A stretch of DNA of 64,000 nt from Musa acuminata AAA Group (Eukaryota > Streptophyta > Magnoliopsida > Zingiberales > Musaceae), in NCBI RefSeq assembly GCF_036884655.1, contig NC_088340.1, positions 10,513,501 through 10,577,500 of the forward strand. The letters run 5' to 3'. Position 1 is the first letter of the stretch. Each line of letters begins with the position of its first letter. Shown here in pieces: positions 36,099 through 45,753 of the stretch. Under the pieces are notes generated by a model, which did no database searches, had not been told where the DNA came from, and saw nothing but the letters and a program-made list of their open reading frames with translations. The position numbers and the translations under genes are program-made.

Positions 36099-37189
36099 TT
36101 AAAGCATCATCCCGGAAATGGCAGTAGCTACAGCAGCTGTGAAGGCTGGATTTTTGGTCAACAACCGAGCCATCTGCTCCACCAAAGTTGGATGGAGTTC
36201 CTCCGACACTGATGACTTGGGATGCGAAGACCTGCCGAAATCCATGTCACTGCGATCTCCGACCTGAGAAGGCTGGCTGTGATTGTGCTCGCCTTCGTAC
36301 GTCGCCACCAAGATGGATTGATCCTCCGCGCTTCTTTGCACCTAACGACAAATGTAATCATCACTTGATTAGCTTCTTGCAGTGCTTATAGGGAAGAAGA
36401 TGGTTAGGGTTTTGGTGCTTGGTTTACCTTCTTCTTCACCGGGCAGGCAGGCGCGAAGGAGCACCGGAAGTAAGCTCTTGGAGAGGGGTTGTCTCTTGTC
36501 ACCTTCTGACCATACTTCCTCCATTGATACCCATCTTTCACGACCTTTCGAGAACCATAACAAAGCACAGACTTGGGTGAGACGTTCGCTCGAGACATCC
36601 TCACGAGGAAGACGGCTGTGGAACTCAGTAACTCACCAGACTCGAATCGGATGGATTGGTGCGAACGTGAAGCTTCCAGACCGGGGGTTTGCAATCCTGT
36701 CTGACTCGCTTGCAGGACTCCTCGGCCGACGTGCACTCCGCGTTGCAGTTAGCCGGCTCGGTGTGGCCCGCGGAGCTCTCGATCTTCCTCTTCCCTGCAG
36801 GTGAGGGAGACGGAGACGCCCCCTCGGAAGAGGAGGTGGTGGTCGTCAGATCATTCAGCTGGTTCCAAAGCGAGGTGTACTTCGCCGTGATGATTCGCAG
36901 CGTTTCATCGAGTTTCTTGTTCTCCTCCGTCACCCGAATCAGCTCCGCCTCGAGACCTTCAACTTGAGCATCACTTCTTTCGCCTCCTCTCATCGAGATC
37001 TTATCCTCGACACGCTTGTATTCCACGGGGAACACTTGCTACACCACGCAGAAAGACATACTAAGCAACGACAGAGTGGAACGAGATCATCTAGCTGGTC
37101 TAAGGTCGAACAGGTGTACTCACCGGAGCATCGACAGGGAATCGGAGCGAGCCAACGTTGAGGTCGAGATCCAACCAAGCCGATCCCAT
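36099..37189 (-). CDS. WRKY: WRKY transcription factor, group IIa (WRKY40-like), 4 exons
   Basis: A nuclear factor that binds W-boxes (TTGACC/T). The family mainly controls defence and stress genes, and group IIa members are often rapidly induced repressors. Exons on the minus strand: 37189-37124, 37038-36637, 36544-36428, 36341-36099, all phase 0, 828 nt, 275 residues. The start [15 protein letters not shown] fits the family's LDLNV-type N-terminus, and a TATA box lies 59 bp upstream. Residues about 45-80 form a leucine-zipper-like coiled coil ([19 protein letters not shown]), the IIa signature. Basic stretch KRK about 102; VVKDGYQ then WRKYGQK at 164-170; zinc finger C184, C190, H214, H216 (CX5CX23HXH). 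The intron between KKK and VQR is at the position typical of IIa/IIb genes. C-terminal [19 protein letters not shown] is also IIa-like. Apparently intact; the rice or Arabidopsis orthologue is not determined. Confidence 0.94.
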
Positions 37190-37247
37190 GATACGAGGAG
37201 GATCACAGACAGATCCCCACGAAGCCTTACAAGAAGAACAGGTGAGG

Positions 37248-37255
37248 TATATATA
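37248..37255 (-). promoter_or_regulatory. TATA box of the WRKY gene
   Basis: TATATATA in the context CTATATATACC on the minus strand, 59 bp before the ATG. It predicts a start near 37220 and a 5' UTR of about 30 nt, and it supports the chosen start codon. Confidence 0.7.
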
Positions 37256-37413
37256 GATCAACTCCATGGAATTAAAGGGAGGAGACGAGACTGACATCAT
37301 CCAGGAGACGTCAGAGCCCGGTCGTCACCATGGTGGATGAATGACTCGGAGAAGATGGGCTTGGGTTGGTCATTTAATAGCTTTTAGCAAAGGAAAAGAA
37401 GAAGTCTCGGTGT

Positions 37414-37487
37414 GGGTCAATTCAAGGCTAATGAAAGCCCTAGAAAATGGACGAGAGAAAAGAATGGAGACCGAAGACCACTTGACT
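37414..37487. promoter_or_regulatory. Proximal W-box pair of the WRKY promoter
   Basis: TTGACC on the minus strand at 37415-37420 and TTGACT on the plus strand at 37482-37487, both within 300 bp of the start codon. Such elements are bound by WRKY proteins. Confidence 0.55.
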
Positions 37488-38132
37488 CTTCTTACACTAG
37501 TTCTTGGTGGACATGCTTTGCCCAATGCTGCCTTTTCCTCTCTGTTAAGATTCTCCGAATGAGAAGACATTGTCTAAGCCAAAAGGCAGCACTGGGCACC
37601 TTCCGGGAAGGTGGCATTTGTGTTAGATGTCCAAAGCATGGCTAATCAAATCATGTTCGGTAGGATGATTAGATATAAAGTATATTGGGAATGTGGGCGG
37701 CGGCTGTGAAGGGTGGTCGCAAGGGAAGACAAGTAGACTCATCGCGGTTCAGTTTGAATTGGATTTGCATCGATCCAGAATCACAATCGAAATGGGTCGA
37801 CCGTTCGATAATTTTGAATTGAACGGTTTGATTTTTGTTCCTAAAATCTTAATCGAAATCTATGATTTCTTTTCGATTCCAAATTTGCCAGAAGAACAAA
37901 AAAAAAAACTAAATGATCAGATGTCCCTCTAAATGATAGATTTACTCCATCCAATAACTTACGATTAATTGGAGGGGTATTTGAAAAAATAATAATATTA
38001 TTAAAAATAAATGGTTTCGAATTAGAATTAGAATCGAAGCTGAAATTAGAATCTGTCCGAAAACGATTCGATTTCGATTCAAAATTCTATAGAACAAAAA
38101 TCCTCGATCAACGGCACAAATCCACCACATCA

Positions 38133-38311
38133 GGTCAACTTCCTCGCCCGTGGATGGAGACGGAGTGGACCGGGGCGGCCACCGGGTTCACACTGCCGCC
38201 CTCAATTTCCTGGTCAAAACTTCGGTCGATTCCAAACTCGTGTCGGGTTAAGGTCAATGTGGGCCCATCGTGATCCTCGACTACTTGATTCGCACGCGCC
38301 CTTAAAGTCAA
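38133..38311 (-). promoter_or_regulatory. Distal W-box cluster of the WRKY promoter
   Basis: Four W-boxes in the gene's orientation within 180 bp: TTGACC at 38133-38138, 38212-38217 and 38252-38257, and TTGACT at 38306-38311. They lie about 0.95-1.1 kb upstream of the start. W-box clusters commonly mark auto- and cross-regulated WRKY genes. Function here is inferred. Confidence 0.5.
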
Positions 38312-38598
38312 CGACTTGCGATAACCATGTGAAGCTGCTGATCGTGTGATTTTGGCCCACGCATCACATTAAATTTCTTGATTGGACGCATGCTACAAAA
38401 ATCTACTAATTTATTTTCTTAACATATGTATATAATATAGAATTTTCTAGAAAACTTGGCCAGTGCTCCACAAATTGGTGCTACAATTTATTTTATTGTG
38501 TATAGACCGCAAAATGATGAGTCTCTGCAAACATGGTTGATGCAAGCAAATGATGGAAACCGGTTTGACTGTGTTTGTGGCGGAAAGATTTTGGCCAA

Positions 38599-38664
<66 letters not shown>
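38599..38664. repeat. (AAT)22 microsatellite
   Basis: An uninterrupted trinucleotide run of 66 bp, a strong candidate for length polymorphism. Confidence 0.98.
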
Positions 38665-38834
38665 TTGTAAAATGATATATGACTGAATAATTTCTCTTTT
38701 TTTTCTTTTATATTTATAAAATAATTAGTAAGAACATGAATTTGTCTGAGAATCCAACAGTCCTGAATCTGACTGAACACGTGAATCTGACTCATCGTTG
38801 CCTACAACCACACAAAGATTCATGCATGTTACGT

Positions 38835-38859
38835 GAGAGAGAGAGAGAGAGAGAGAGAG
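38835..38859. repeat. (GA)12 microsatellite
   Basis: An uninterrupted dinucleotide run directly after CATGTTACGT. Confidence 0.97.
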
Positions 38860-40290
38860 TTCAAAATTGGAGGCTCTTTGATTGACGTCTGAATCCAACA
38901 TCGAACCACCCAACTTTCGTCCAAATAGTCGACATCCACTCGTTGGCATCGCTCGAAAATTTTCCATCTCATTGTTTAACGTCATATTATTTAGATTGAC
39001 TGAATCCATCGAGAGAAGTTTCCATTGTGATGTTGCCTCTCGTGGATCGTATGTGTGGGCACATCACATCAACATTTGAGGGGCATTTTATTATTGATTT
39101 TTTTTATTGGATAACGCCCTTGTATTTGTTTTTACGTGATGATATTTTTTTATGATAAAAACACTCCAAATCAAATCCAATATAGGTTTCATAATCGAGT
39201 ATAACTTGAATATAATTTAGTTCAATTTTGAGTTTAATTGAGTTAATTCCTATTAAGCTAATTCAAATTTTCATATAGTAACTAGAGTAATTAATTTAGC
39301 CAACTTTCACATGTTGCTATGACATGTTTTTAAGATTATTTGGAATATTTTTGTTATAGAGTGTAATTTAATTCAATTTTGAGAGTAATTTCATCGACTT
39401 CTATTAAATCAACTCAAAATTTCATAAAAACACTATGACGTGATTTTAAATTGATTAATATTATATTTTTATTTCAAAAAATTATATGATAATTAATACT
39501 ATTTTTAAAAAATAATATATGTGATCAAGTCATTTAAGTAAAAGTTTGAAGATATTTTCGTCCAAATGAAAAAAAAAAAAAAAAAAGAGTATGGCTAGGC
39601 AAAAACAAATTTGAGGGCGCCATCAATCAAGCAAGAAGTCAGTAGTAAAATTTTTTATCGATAAAATATCTTTGATTTAGTCAATATAAATAATATTCTC
39701 TCACAATTTAGTAGAGTCATGAGAGATTAGATCATTTTTATCATTTACCCTTGTTTTAATATTATATTATTATATAATGAATTTTGCTCGTTAATTAGTA
39801 ATATATTTGATGGATGCCAATAGTATCAAACTTAAAGTTGAGTTGCGTTATGTATATTGTACACGTAGCACTGCCAATTAACTAAAACAGCGATCAATGA
39901 TCTAAAAAATTAAAATACAAGATAATTAAATAGGATTTTATTCCATCAAGAATTATTAGGGTTCATGCTCCTCCACAAACCATTTCAAACCCCTTGTTCT
40001 ATGGCTTTCCTAAAATTGAAGTGACCTGTTGAATAAAACTAGAATAGGTGACGCCTTGGTCAAACAAAAATAATAAGAAGAAGAAAAAATAAAGTTATAA
40101 TGGATAGATATATTCATTCAGGACTCCAAGTTGTTTAGCTTGAACAAAGAGTTGCATTGAGTTGAATGACTTGAGTCTCTCTATCCACACTTGGAAATTT
40201 TGCCATGTCACATCCTTGTATAAAATAAATCTAAAAATAAGAACTCCTAAGGCTATTGACAAAATTGGTCCGTCAAAATCAGTGATTCAT

Positions 40291-40312
40291 GTACATACAC
40301 ACGTGTATGTAC
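40291..40312. repeat. Perfect 10-bp inverted repeat of alternating purine and pyrimidine
   Basis: GTACATACAC and GTGTATGTAC separated by two bases. The arms are almost wholly alternating purine-pyrimidine. It lies 150 bp left of a long TA run. No function is evident. Confidence 0.85.
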
Positions 40313-40462
40313 ACATGAATATGCACATATGTAAACATAAGCACACATGTTCACATTTATATATTCAGGTCGGCAAGCGGACACACCGCACGTCACACAT
40401 GCACGTAAGCGTAGACACAACCAAAATATATATATTGTCTTTCGAAGTCTAAATTTAAGTTT

Positions 40463-40465
<3 letters not shown>

Positions 40466-40527
<62 letters not shown>
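40466..40527. repeat. (TA)31 microsatellite
   Basis: An uninterrupted 62-bp TA run at the left border of the second retrotransposon nest. It is self-complementary and likely unstable. Confidence 0.97.
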
Positions 40528-40531
<4 letters not shown>

Positions 40532-40559
40532 ATGATGTGAAAGCTTGATATCCATTTTC

Positions 40560-41881
40560 AAGTCTTATATTTCAAATAAGTATATCAATTGTAGCAATTC
40601 TATAAAATTACAATGTAAGCTACAAATATGGTATTCATAGCAATTCATTCTATTATTAATTTACCACATATTTAATCTTCATGATATGGTAAGTGTATAG
40701 CAATTCATTTTCTCATTAATTTATCATATATTTCTCCCCCTTTATCATCAACAAAAAGGAGAACGATTCAAGCATATTTCAAGCATAATAATAAGTATGG
40801 TAAAGATTTATGTCATTTTTCAATAATAAGTGATAAGATACCATTCATACAAATTTTTCAAGCAAACATAACATGGAGATAGCTTTTCATGACAAGGAGG
40901 AAGGCCATTGTGAACTAACTTGAATGAAGTTAAAAATGATAAGAGATTAAATCATACTTCGTTTTTACAAGGATCAAGATATACATGTGAATTAAATCTT
41001 TGCAAGTGTTCATCTCAAAAAGAAATCTTCCTTCATCAAGAAGGAATTCATATGAACGAATCATTTCATCGAATCCCCTTCTCGATTAAAAATTCAAAGA
41101 TAAATCCATGAGAGATGCATTTTCATATGTCAAAAATCATAGAGCATTGATATGAAATAAACTTGATACATTGATATAAAATCATTTAGGCTCATGAAAG
41201 CTCCATTAAGTCCAGAAGAGAAATACAAAATCATGTATTCAGACAATATTCTTAGGATCAAGAAAGTCCAAAAATGAAATTCATGCATTTGAACAAAGTT
41301 TTGCCATAGTTTTTTAAACACAATCATGGAGGTAAAACATGCTCATCATCATGAAAATTTTTGCATCAAAAACACATAATTTCCAACATGTTATTGAAGC
41401 ATATACGTAAAATTCATATCATGAGATTTTCATCGTTAAGTGATTGAATAATAGAATTAAGATAGTCCGAAAAAATAAATTCAACAAATTCATGCATTCA
41501 GACAAGGTTTTGTTATGGTTCTTGCATTTGTGGTACTCAAAGATTAAGAATCAAAATCACAATGAGAGTATAACATGCTCATCATGAAAACTTTTAGTAC
41601 CAAGGCACAAAATTTTCATTTTTAAAGTAAACATGTTATTCAATCATATCAACTTTGTATAAAATTTTCAGCATTGAATTTAAGTGATTAAGGAAAATCC
41701 GAAAGCGAGTGGCATTGTGATCAAGGTGAGTAGCATAAAGAGTTTATAACAATATAGTTTTACAACAAGACAATAAGCAATTGTGTCCATATTTTCTAAG
41801 TACATACATATGCTCATTCAGGTAGTGGAAAAATGAAAATGCCTAAACAAAGAGTCAAATTATCGATAAATCTACTGTAGC
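40560..41881 (-). other. Sirevirus E 3' non-coding region
   Basis: AT-rich sequence on the element strand with GGGGGAGAAA at 40732-40743, preceded by the same TTGTTGATGA-rich sequence as in the other Sireviruses here. No ORF supported. Confidence 0.65.
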
Positions 41882-42715
41882 TCAGATAGAATTTGATCTT
41901 GGCGATATTCGAGCCGAGCGATCCATCCGAATCTCTATGTCTTTGATAGATGATGAAGGAGCTTGCTCAATTGGATATGATTCCTCAAATGGACCAGTTG
42001 GAAGAGATTGATTACCCCTAAAGATTAGTGTTTCTGGTTCTGGTTCAGGTTGAGGGGGATCGGTTCTTCTAGGCATTCTAACCCACATACCATTTCTAAA
42101 TATACATCTCATTCGACGAAGTAGATTTTTATTTATGATGCTAAATCTATCTAGCTTTATAACCTCTTCGTCGGGTGGTATTGCAATATCGTAGGCATTA
42201 AGTATTCTAGTGATTATATTACCATATGGAAGCATCATGTCCTTTTTAAATATTTCTATCATATTTTATTGGATAAGGTAACCAAAACAATTGTTAAATC
42301 CTTTCATAATCCAGTCCATGGTTCCTAGTTCCATTTGACTTACTTCATCATAATGGTATTGTTTAGGGGGAATGATACTAATTAGAATATGATAAAGTAT
42401 TTTGGTGTTTAATGGTAATAGATGTTCATAGCTTTTAGGAAGTACCATAAAGTAGATTGTTATAAAACAACCTAACAAGTCTACGGTAGATAAGTTCACT
42501 TATTTGTAGGATTGGGAGAAGATCTAGATTTGCAAACCATTTAATTGACTCTAAATCACTTAGTTCATCTAAGTCAATGTATTTTCCCTTATGAACATTT
42601 CTAAATTCTATGGAAGCAAATTTTTTGGTACGTAGATTTGAATCAAAAAGTGTGGAATCAAAGTTTCTTCTAATCTCCTCTTCCCTTTGTCCCTAGAAGA
42701 TCTTCTAGAACCCAT
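41882..42715 (-). pseudogene. Extra gene carried by Sirevirus E (plant-transposon-protein-like), frameshifted
   Basis: Starts MGSRRSSRDKGKRR at 42715. After a frameshift near 42640 the reading continues FASIEFRNVHKGKYIDLDEL, WFANLDLLPIL and RRLVRLFYNNL, a frame that stops after YGTS near 42447. Further frames give LPLNTKILYHIL...YHYDEVSQMELGTMD...MKG (42266-42499) and MLPYGNIITRILNAY (41882-42262), ending in a proline/glutamate-rich tail. The order LFYNNL, LPLNTKILYHI, MELGTMD, LPYGNIITRI matches my memory of a family of plant proteins annotated as putative plant transposon protein (Transposase_32-like), often found in or beside retroelements. Role unknown. At least two frame breaks make it non-functional. 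Alternative: a captured host gene. Confidence 0.7.
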
Positions 42716-42718
42716 AAA

Positions 42719-44743
42719 TGTTGAATATCGTATTTTGATGATAAAACTACTTGATATATGTTTATGATTTAATCTGCGTTTTGAGTGATGTAGGATGCTT
42801 CGATCAGGATGAGACAATTAAAGCAGGAAAATCATGTTGTACCGGAGGAACATGTCAGAAGATTGGACGTCGGGTCGGTGGATCGGTCGACATATCGACA
42901 GAAGTCTTCGGGCCGTGGACTCGGGCATCGGGCCAAGAAGAGCGGGTATTGTGCCAAGGATATCGGAGTTGCGGAGTCAACTGGCTGATTGGGCAATAGG
43001 CTACAGGAGAGGACGATACGCCGAAGAATCGGACGAAGCGTCGAGGGACCAATGACATGCCGGACAACTTGGTTAATTGCTTAGGATTAATTATCTCAAT
43101 CGAAGTCTTGTTTTAAGTGTGCAGGATTAACTACAATGAAAGTAAGATATGCAGCAGGAGTTGCGCCGGAGTCAAGACAATGATCACGTTGGGAGTTCGA
43201 GAGTTCGACGGAAGTTCGGACAGTCGTCGGAGGTTCTGCGGGAACAAATCTGAGAAGTCCATGAGCTTGCCAAAGAAGCTCGTTGGAACTCGCCAAGTGG
43301 ATCGTCGCAAGTCCAAGAGTTTGCCGAAAGTCCGTAGGAGCATCACCGAGGGTTCATCGGATGATCGACGGAAGTTCGCCGGAAGAAGCGATTGACGCAC
43401 TGGAGAAAGTTACAGTAAATGTCTTAGGAAATATCGTAATTAGCACAATAATTAAGTTGGAAATGGGAGGTGATCCCATTAACTTAATCTTGGGGAAATT
43501 GGGCCCCTGAAAAACCCAAATTGGGCCAAATGGATCAACCCATTCGGACCCTGATTTCTGCCAGGCGGTTGAACCGCCCCAGCCAGGCGGTGGCACCACC
43601 TGGGCTCAGTCTTCGAGCGAAATTGGGCGGTGCAACCGTCCCTAACAGGAGGTGGCACCGCCTGGGCTCGGTCTCCGAGCTCTGGATGAGCGGTGCAACC
43701 GCCTCAATCAGGCGGTGGCACTGCCTGAGCTCGGTCTTCGAGCTCTGGCAGGAGGTGCAACTACCCCTGACAGGAGGTGGCACCGCCCAGAGGCTCAGTC
43801 TTCGAGCTCTGCCAGGCGGTGCAACAGCCTCAGTCAGGCGGTGCAACCGCCAGATCCCGAAATTCCGGGAATTGATAGTTTTGAGCTCCAAATTCAAACT
43901 GGGTTGGGGCCTATAAATACCCCACCCTTTCAGCACTGAAAGGGCACCCAAAAACCACCGAAATTCTGATTTTACTTTGTGATTTTTAGAGCTCAAAAGT
44001 GTTGTATGAGTTGAAAGTTCTTCTTCCTCTTTTCTTCCAAGTCCTGATCTATTAAGAGAGGAAAGGAAATTCTGTAAGGGTTGTCTCCTAAGCCCGTCAA
44101 AAGGAGTGAAACTGTAAAAGGGTGGTTGGCCTTCGCCTATTGAAGGAAGGCCTCTAGTTGACGTTAGTGACCTCGTCGGTGGAGGAAGCCAAAAGTGGAG
44201 TAGGTCAAGATTGACCGAACCACTCTAAATCTCGGTTTGCATTTACTTTGAGCATCTTATCTTTACTACAAACCTCCTCAAAAGCTTACTGCTTTCTGCG
44301 CATATACGATTGGGTTTCAAGCTTTGCACTTTCCGAATCGACGTTTAGACGTAAATCAGTTTTATCGTACGATCATCATATTTCAGTTTGCGTTTACGTT
44401 TTGATTTCTATCATAACTGCAAACTGCCTTTATATCCTTGCTTTAACTGCATCTCGCTTAATCAAGTGATTTACGAATCAGCATTTAGACGTAAATCAGT
44501 TTTTTCGTACGAATATCATATTTCAGTTTGCGCCTACTATCTGATTTGAACCATTACTGCAAACTGCATTTATATCTTTGCTGCATCTCGCTTAATCAAA
44601 AGTTAAAGTGATTTACGAATTGGCTTTCTTACTGAAATCACTTTTATCGAACGAACATAGTTTATTTTAATCGTAGAAGGTTTTCCGCTGCACTAATTCA
44701 CACCCCGAATCCCCCCCCCCTCTTAGTGCTCTTGATCCTAACA
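42719..44743 (+). repeat. 5' LTR of Sirevirus D
   Basis: 2025 bp, from TGTTGAATATCG to CCTAACA. GGCGGTGCAACCGCC-type inverted motifs occupy 43560-43850. TATAAATA at 43912-43919; leader hairpin GGCCTT...AAGGCC at 44128-44152; terminal hairpin GCACTAA...TTAGTGC at 44690-44729 with an interrupted C-run. Confidence 0.95.
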
Positions 44744-44745
44744 AT

Positions 44746-44757
44746 TGGTATCAGAGC
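44746..44757 (+). promoter_or_regulatory. Primer-binding site (tRNA-Met) of Sirevirus D
   Basis: TGGTATCAGAGC, a perfect match, two bases after the 5' LTR. Confidence 0.95.
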
Positions 44758-44793
44758 CTGGTATTTCTCATTTCGGATTTACACCCAAGAGAA

Positions 44794-45753
44794 ATGACTC
44801 TTCATGGCTTTCAAGAGGGCTTATCGGTTGCTCGTCCACTGTTATTTAACGGATTGGATTACACTTATTGGAAAACTCGAATAAGAGATTTCTTGATTTC
44901 TATGAATTTGGATTTATGGAATATCATTGAAAACGGTTTTCAACTTCCCTCTAAACCGATGAACGAATGGTCGGATTTGGAGAAGAAGTATTTTTCTTTA
45001 AATGCAAAGGTTATGAATGTCTTATTTTGCGCTTTGGACAAAAATGAGTTCAATCGGATTTCTACGTGCGAAACGACTTTTGACATTTGGCGAACACTTG
45101 AAATCACGCACGAGAGAACTAGTAGAGTCAAAGACTCGAAAGTTAACATTTTATTGCATGATTTTGAGCTTTTTCGAATGCAACCAAGCGAGACTATAGG
45201 CGACATGTACACCCGTTTCACGGATGTCGTCAATAGTTTAAGAGCTCTTGGAAAATGTTTTTCGGATTTTGAACTCGTAAACAAGATTTTGTGTTCTCTT
45301 TCTAAGAAGTGGGATTCAAAAGTAACTACAATACAAGAAGCTAAAAACCTAAACAACTTACCACTTGAAGAACTAATTGGATTATTGATGACATATGAAA
45401 TGGTGCACAATATACTTGATGAACGTGATGAACAAAATCACCTTCCAAAGAACAGGAAGGATTTGGAACTCCGGACAAATGAATACCACTTGAGCGATGA
45501 CTCAAGTGATGAGGACAATGATGAACTTGAACTTCGAACACTAAATCTTAATAAGTTTATTAAACAAAAATCTAAAATAAATAATAAACTTGAACGAAGG
45601 AAGAGGCCAAAGAAGAAGAACATAAAGTGGGATGAATCGAGCTCCTCCGAAGACGAGGAGAAAATCAAGAAAGGCGAGGTGGCAAACTACGCCTTAACCG
45701 CTTTCAATGATGAGGTAATCGAAATCCCCCTAATTTATTTTGAAATTACTTGA
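44794..45753 (+). CDS. gag: Truncated Gag of Sirevirus D, lacking the zinc knuckle
   Basis: 319 codons from ATG 44794. Residues 1 to about 250 match the Gag N-terminal domain of element B (YWKTRIRDFL, LFCALDKNEFNRIS, GDMYTRFTDVVNSL). After KLERRK the CCHC segment present in B and G (CYECKKPGH...) is absent, and the frame rejoins the conserved WDESSSSEDEE...VANYALTAF spacer. It ends ten codons later, where the AT-rich region begins. The frame is open, which suggests either recent loss or selection on the N-terminal domain. Without knuckles it should package RNA poorly by itself; it could co-assemble with a complete Gag. Confidence 0.88.
   Translation: MTLHGFQEGLSVARPLLFNGLDYTYWKTRIRDFLISMNLDLWNIIENGFQLPSKPMNEWSDLEKKYFSLNAKVMNVLFCALDKNEFNRISTCETTFDIWRTLEITHERTSRVKDSKVNILLHDFELFRMQPSETIGDMYTRFTDVVNSLRALGKCFSDFELVNKILCSLSKKWDSKVTTIQEAKNLNNLPLEELIGLLMTYEMVHNILDERDEQNHLPKNRKDLELRTNEYHLSDDSSDEDNDELELRTLNLNKFIKQKSKINNKLERRKRPKKKNIKWDESSSSEDEEKIKKGEVANYALTAFNDEVIEIPLIYFEIT

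Larger units (their letters stand above)
37490..40465. other. Intergenic AT-rich region upstream of the WRKY gene
   Basis: Apart from the W-box cluster (38133-38311) and microsatellites I see no gene. ORFs across the repeats are low-complexity. A stretch at 37740-38110 contains repeated GATTC/GAATC words. An A-run occurs at 39569-39586. Confidence 0.6.

Noticed and set aside
38493..38795. Leucine-run or isoleucine-run ORFs with an apparent membrane segment
   Set aside because: They are translations of the (AAT)22 microsatellite.
40253..40561. ORFs with tyrosine-isoleucine repeats on both strands
   Set aside because: They only read through the (TA)31 microsatellite.
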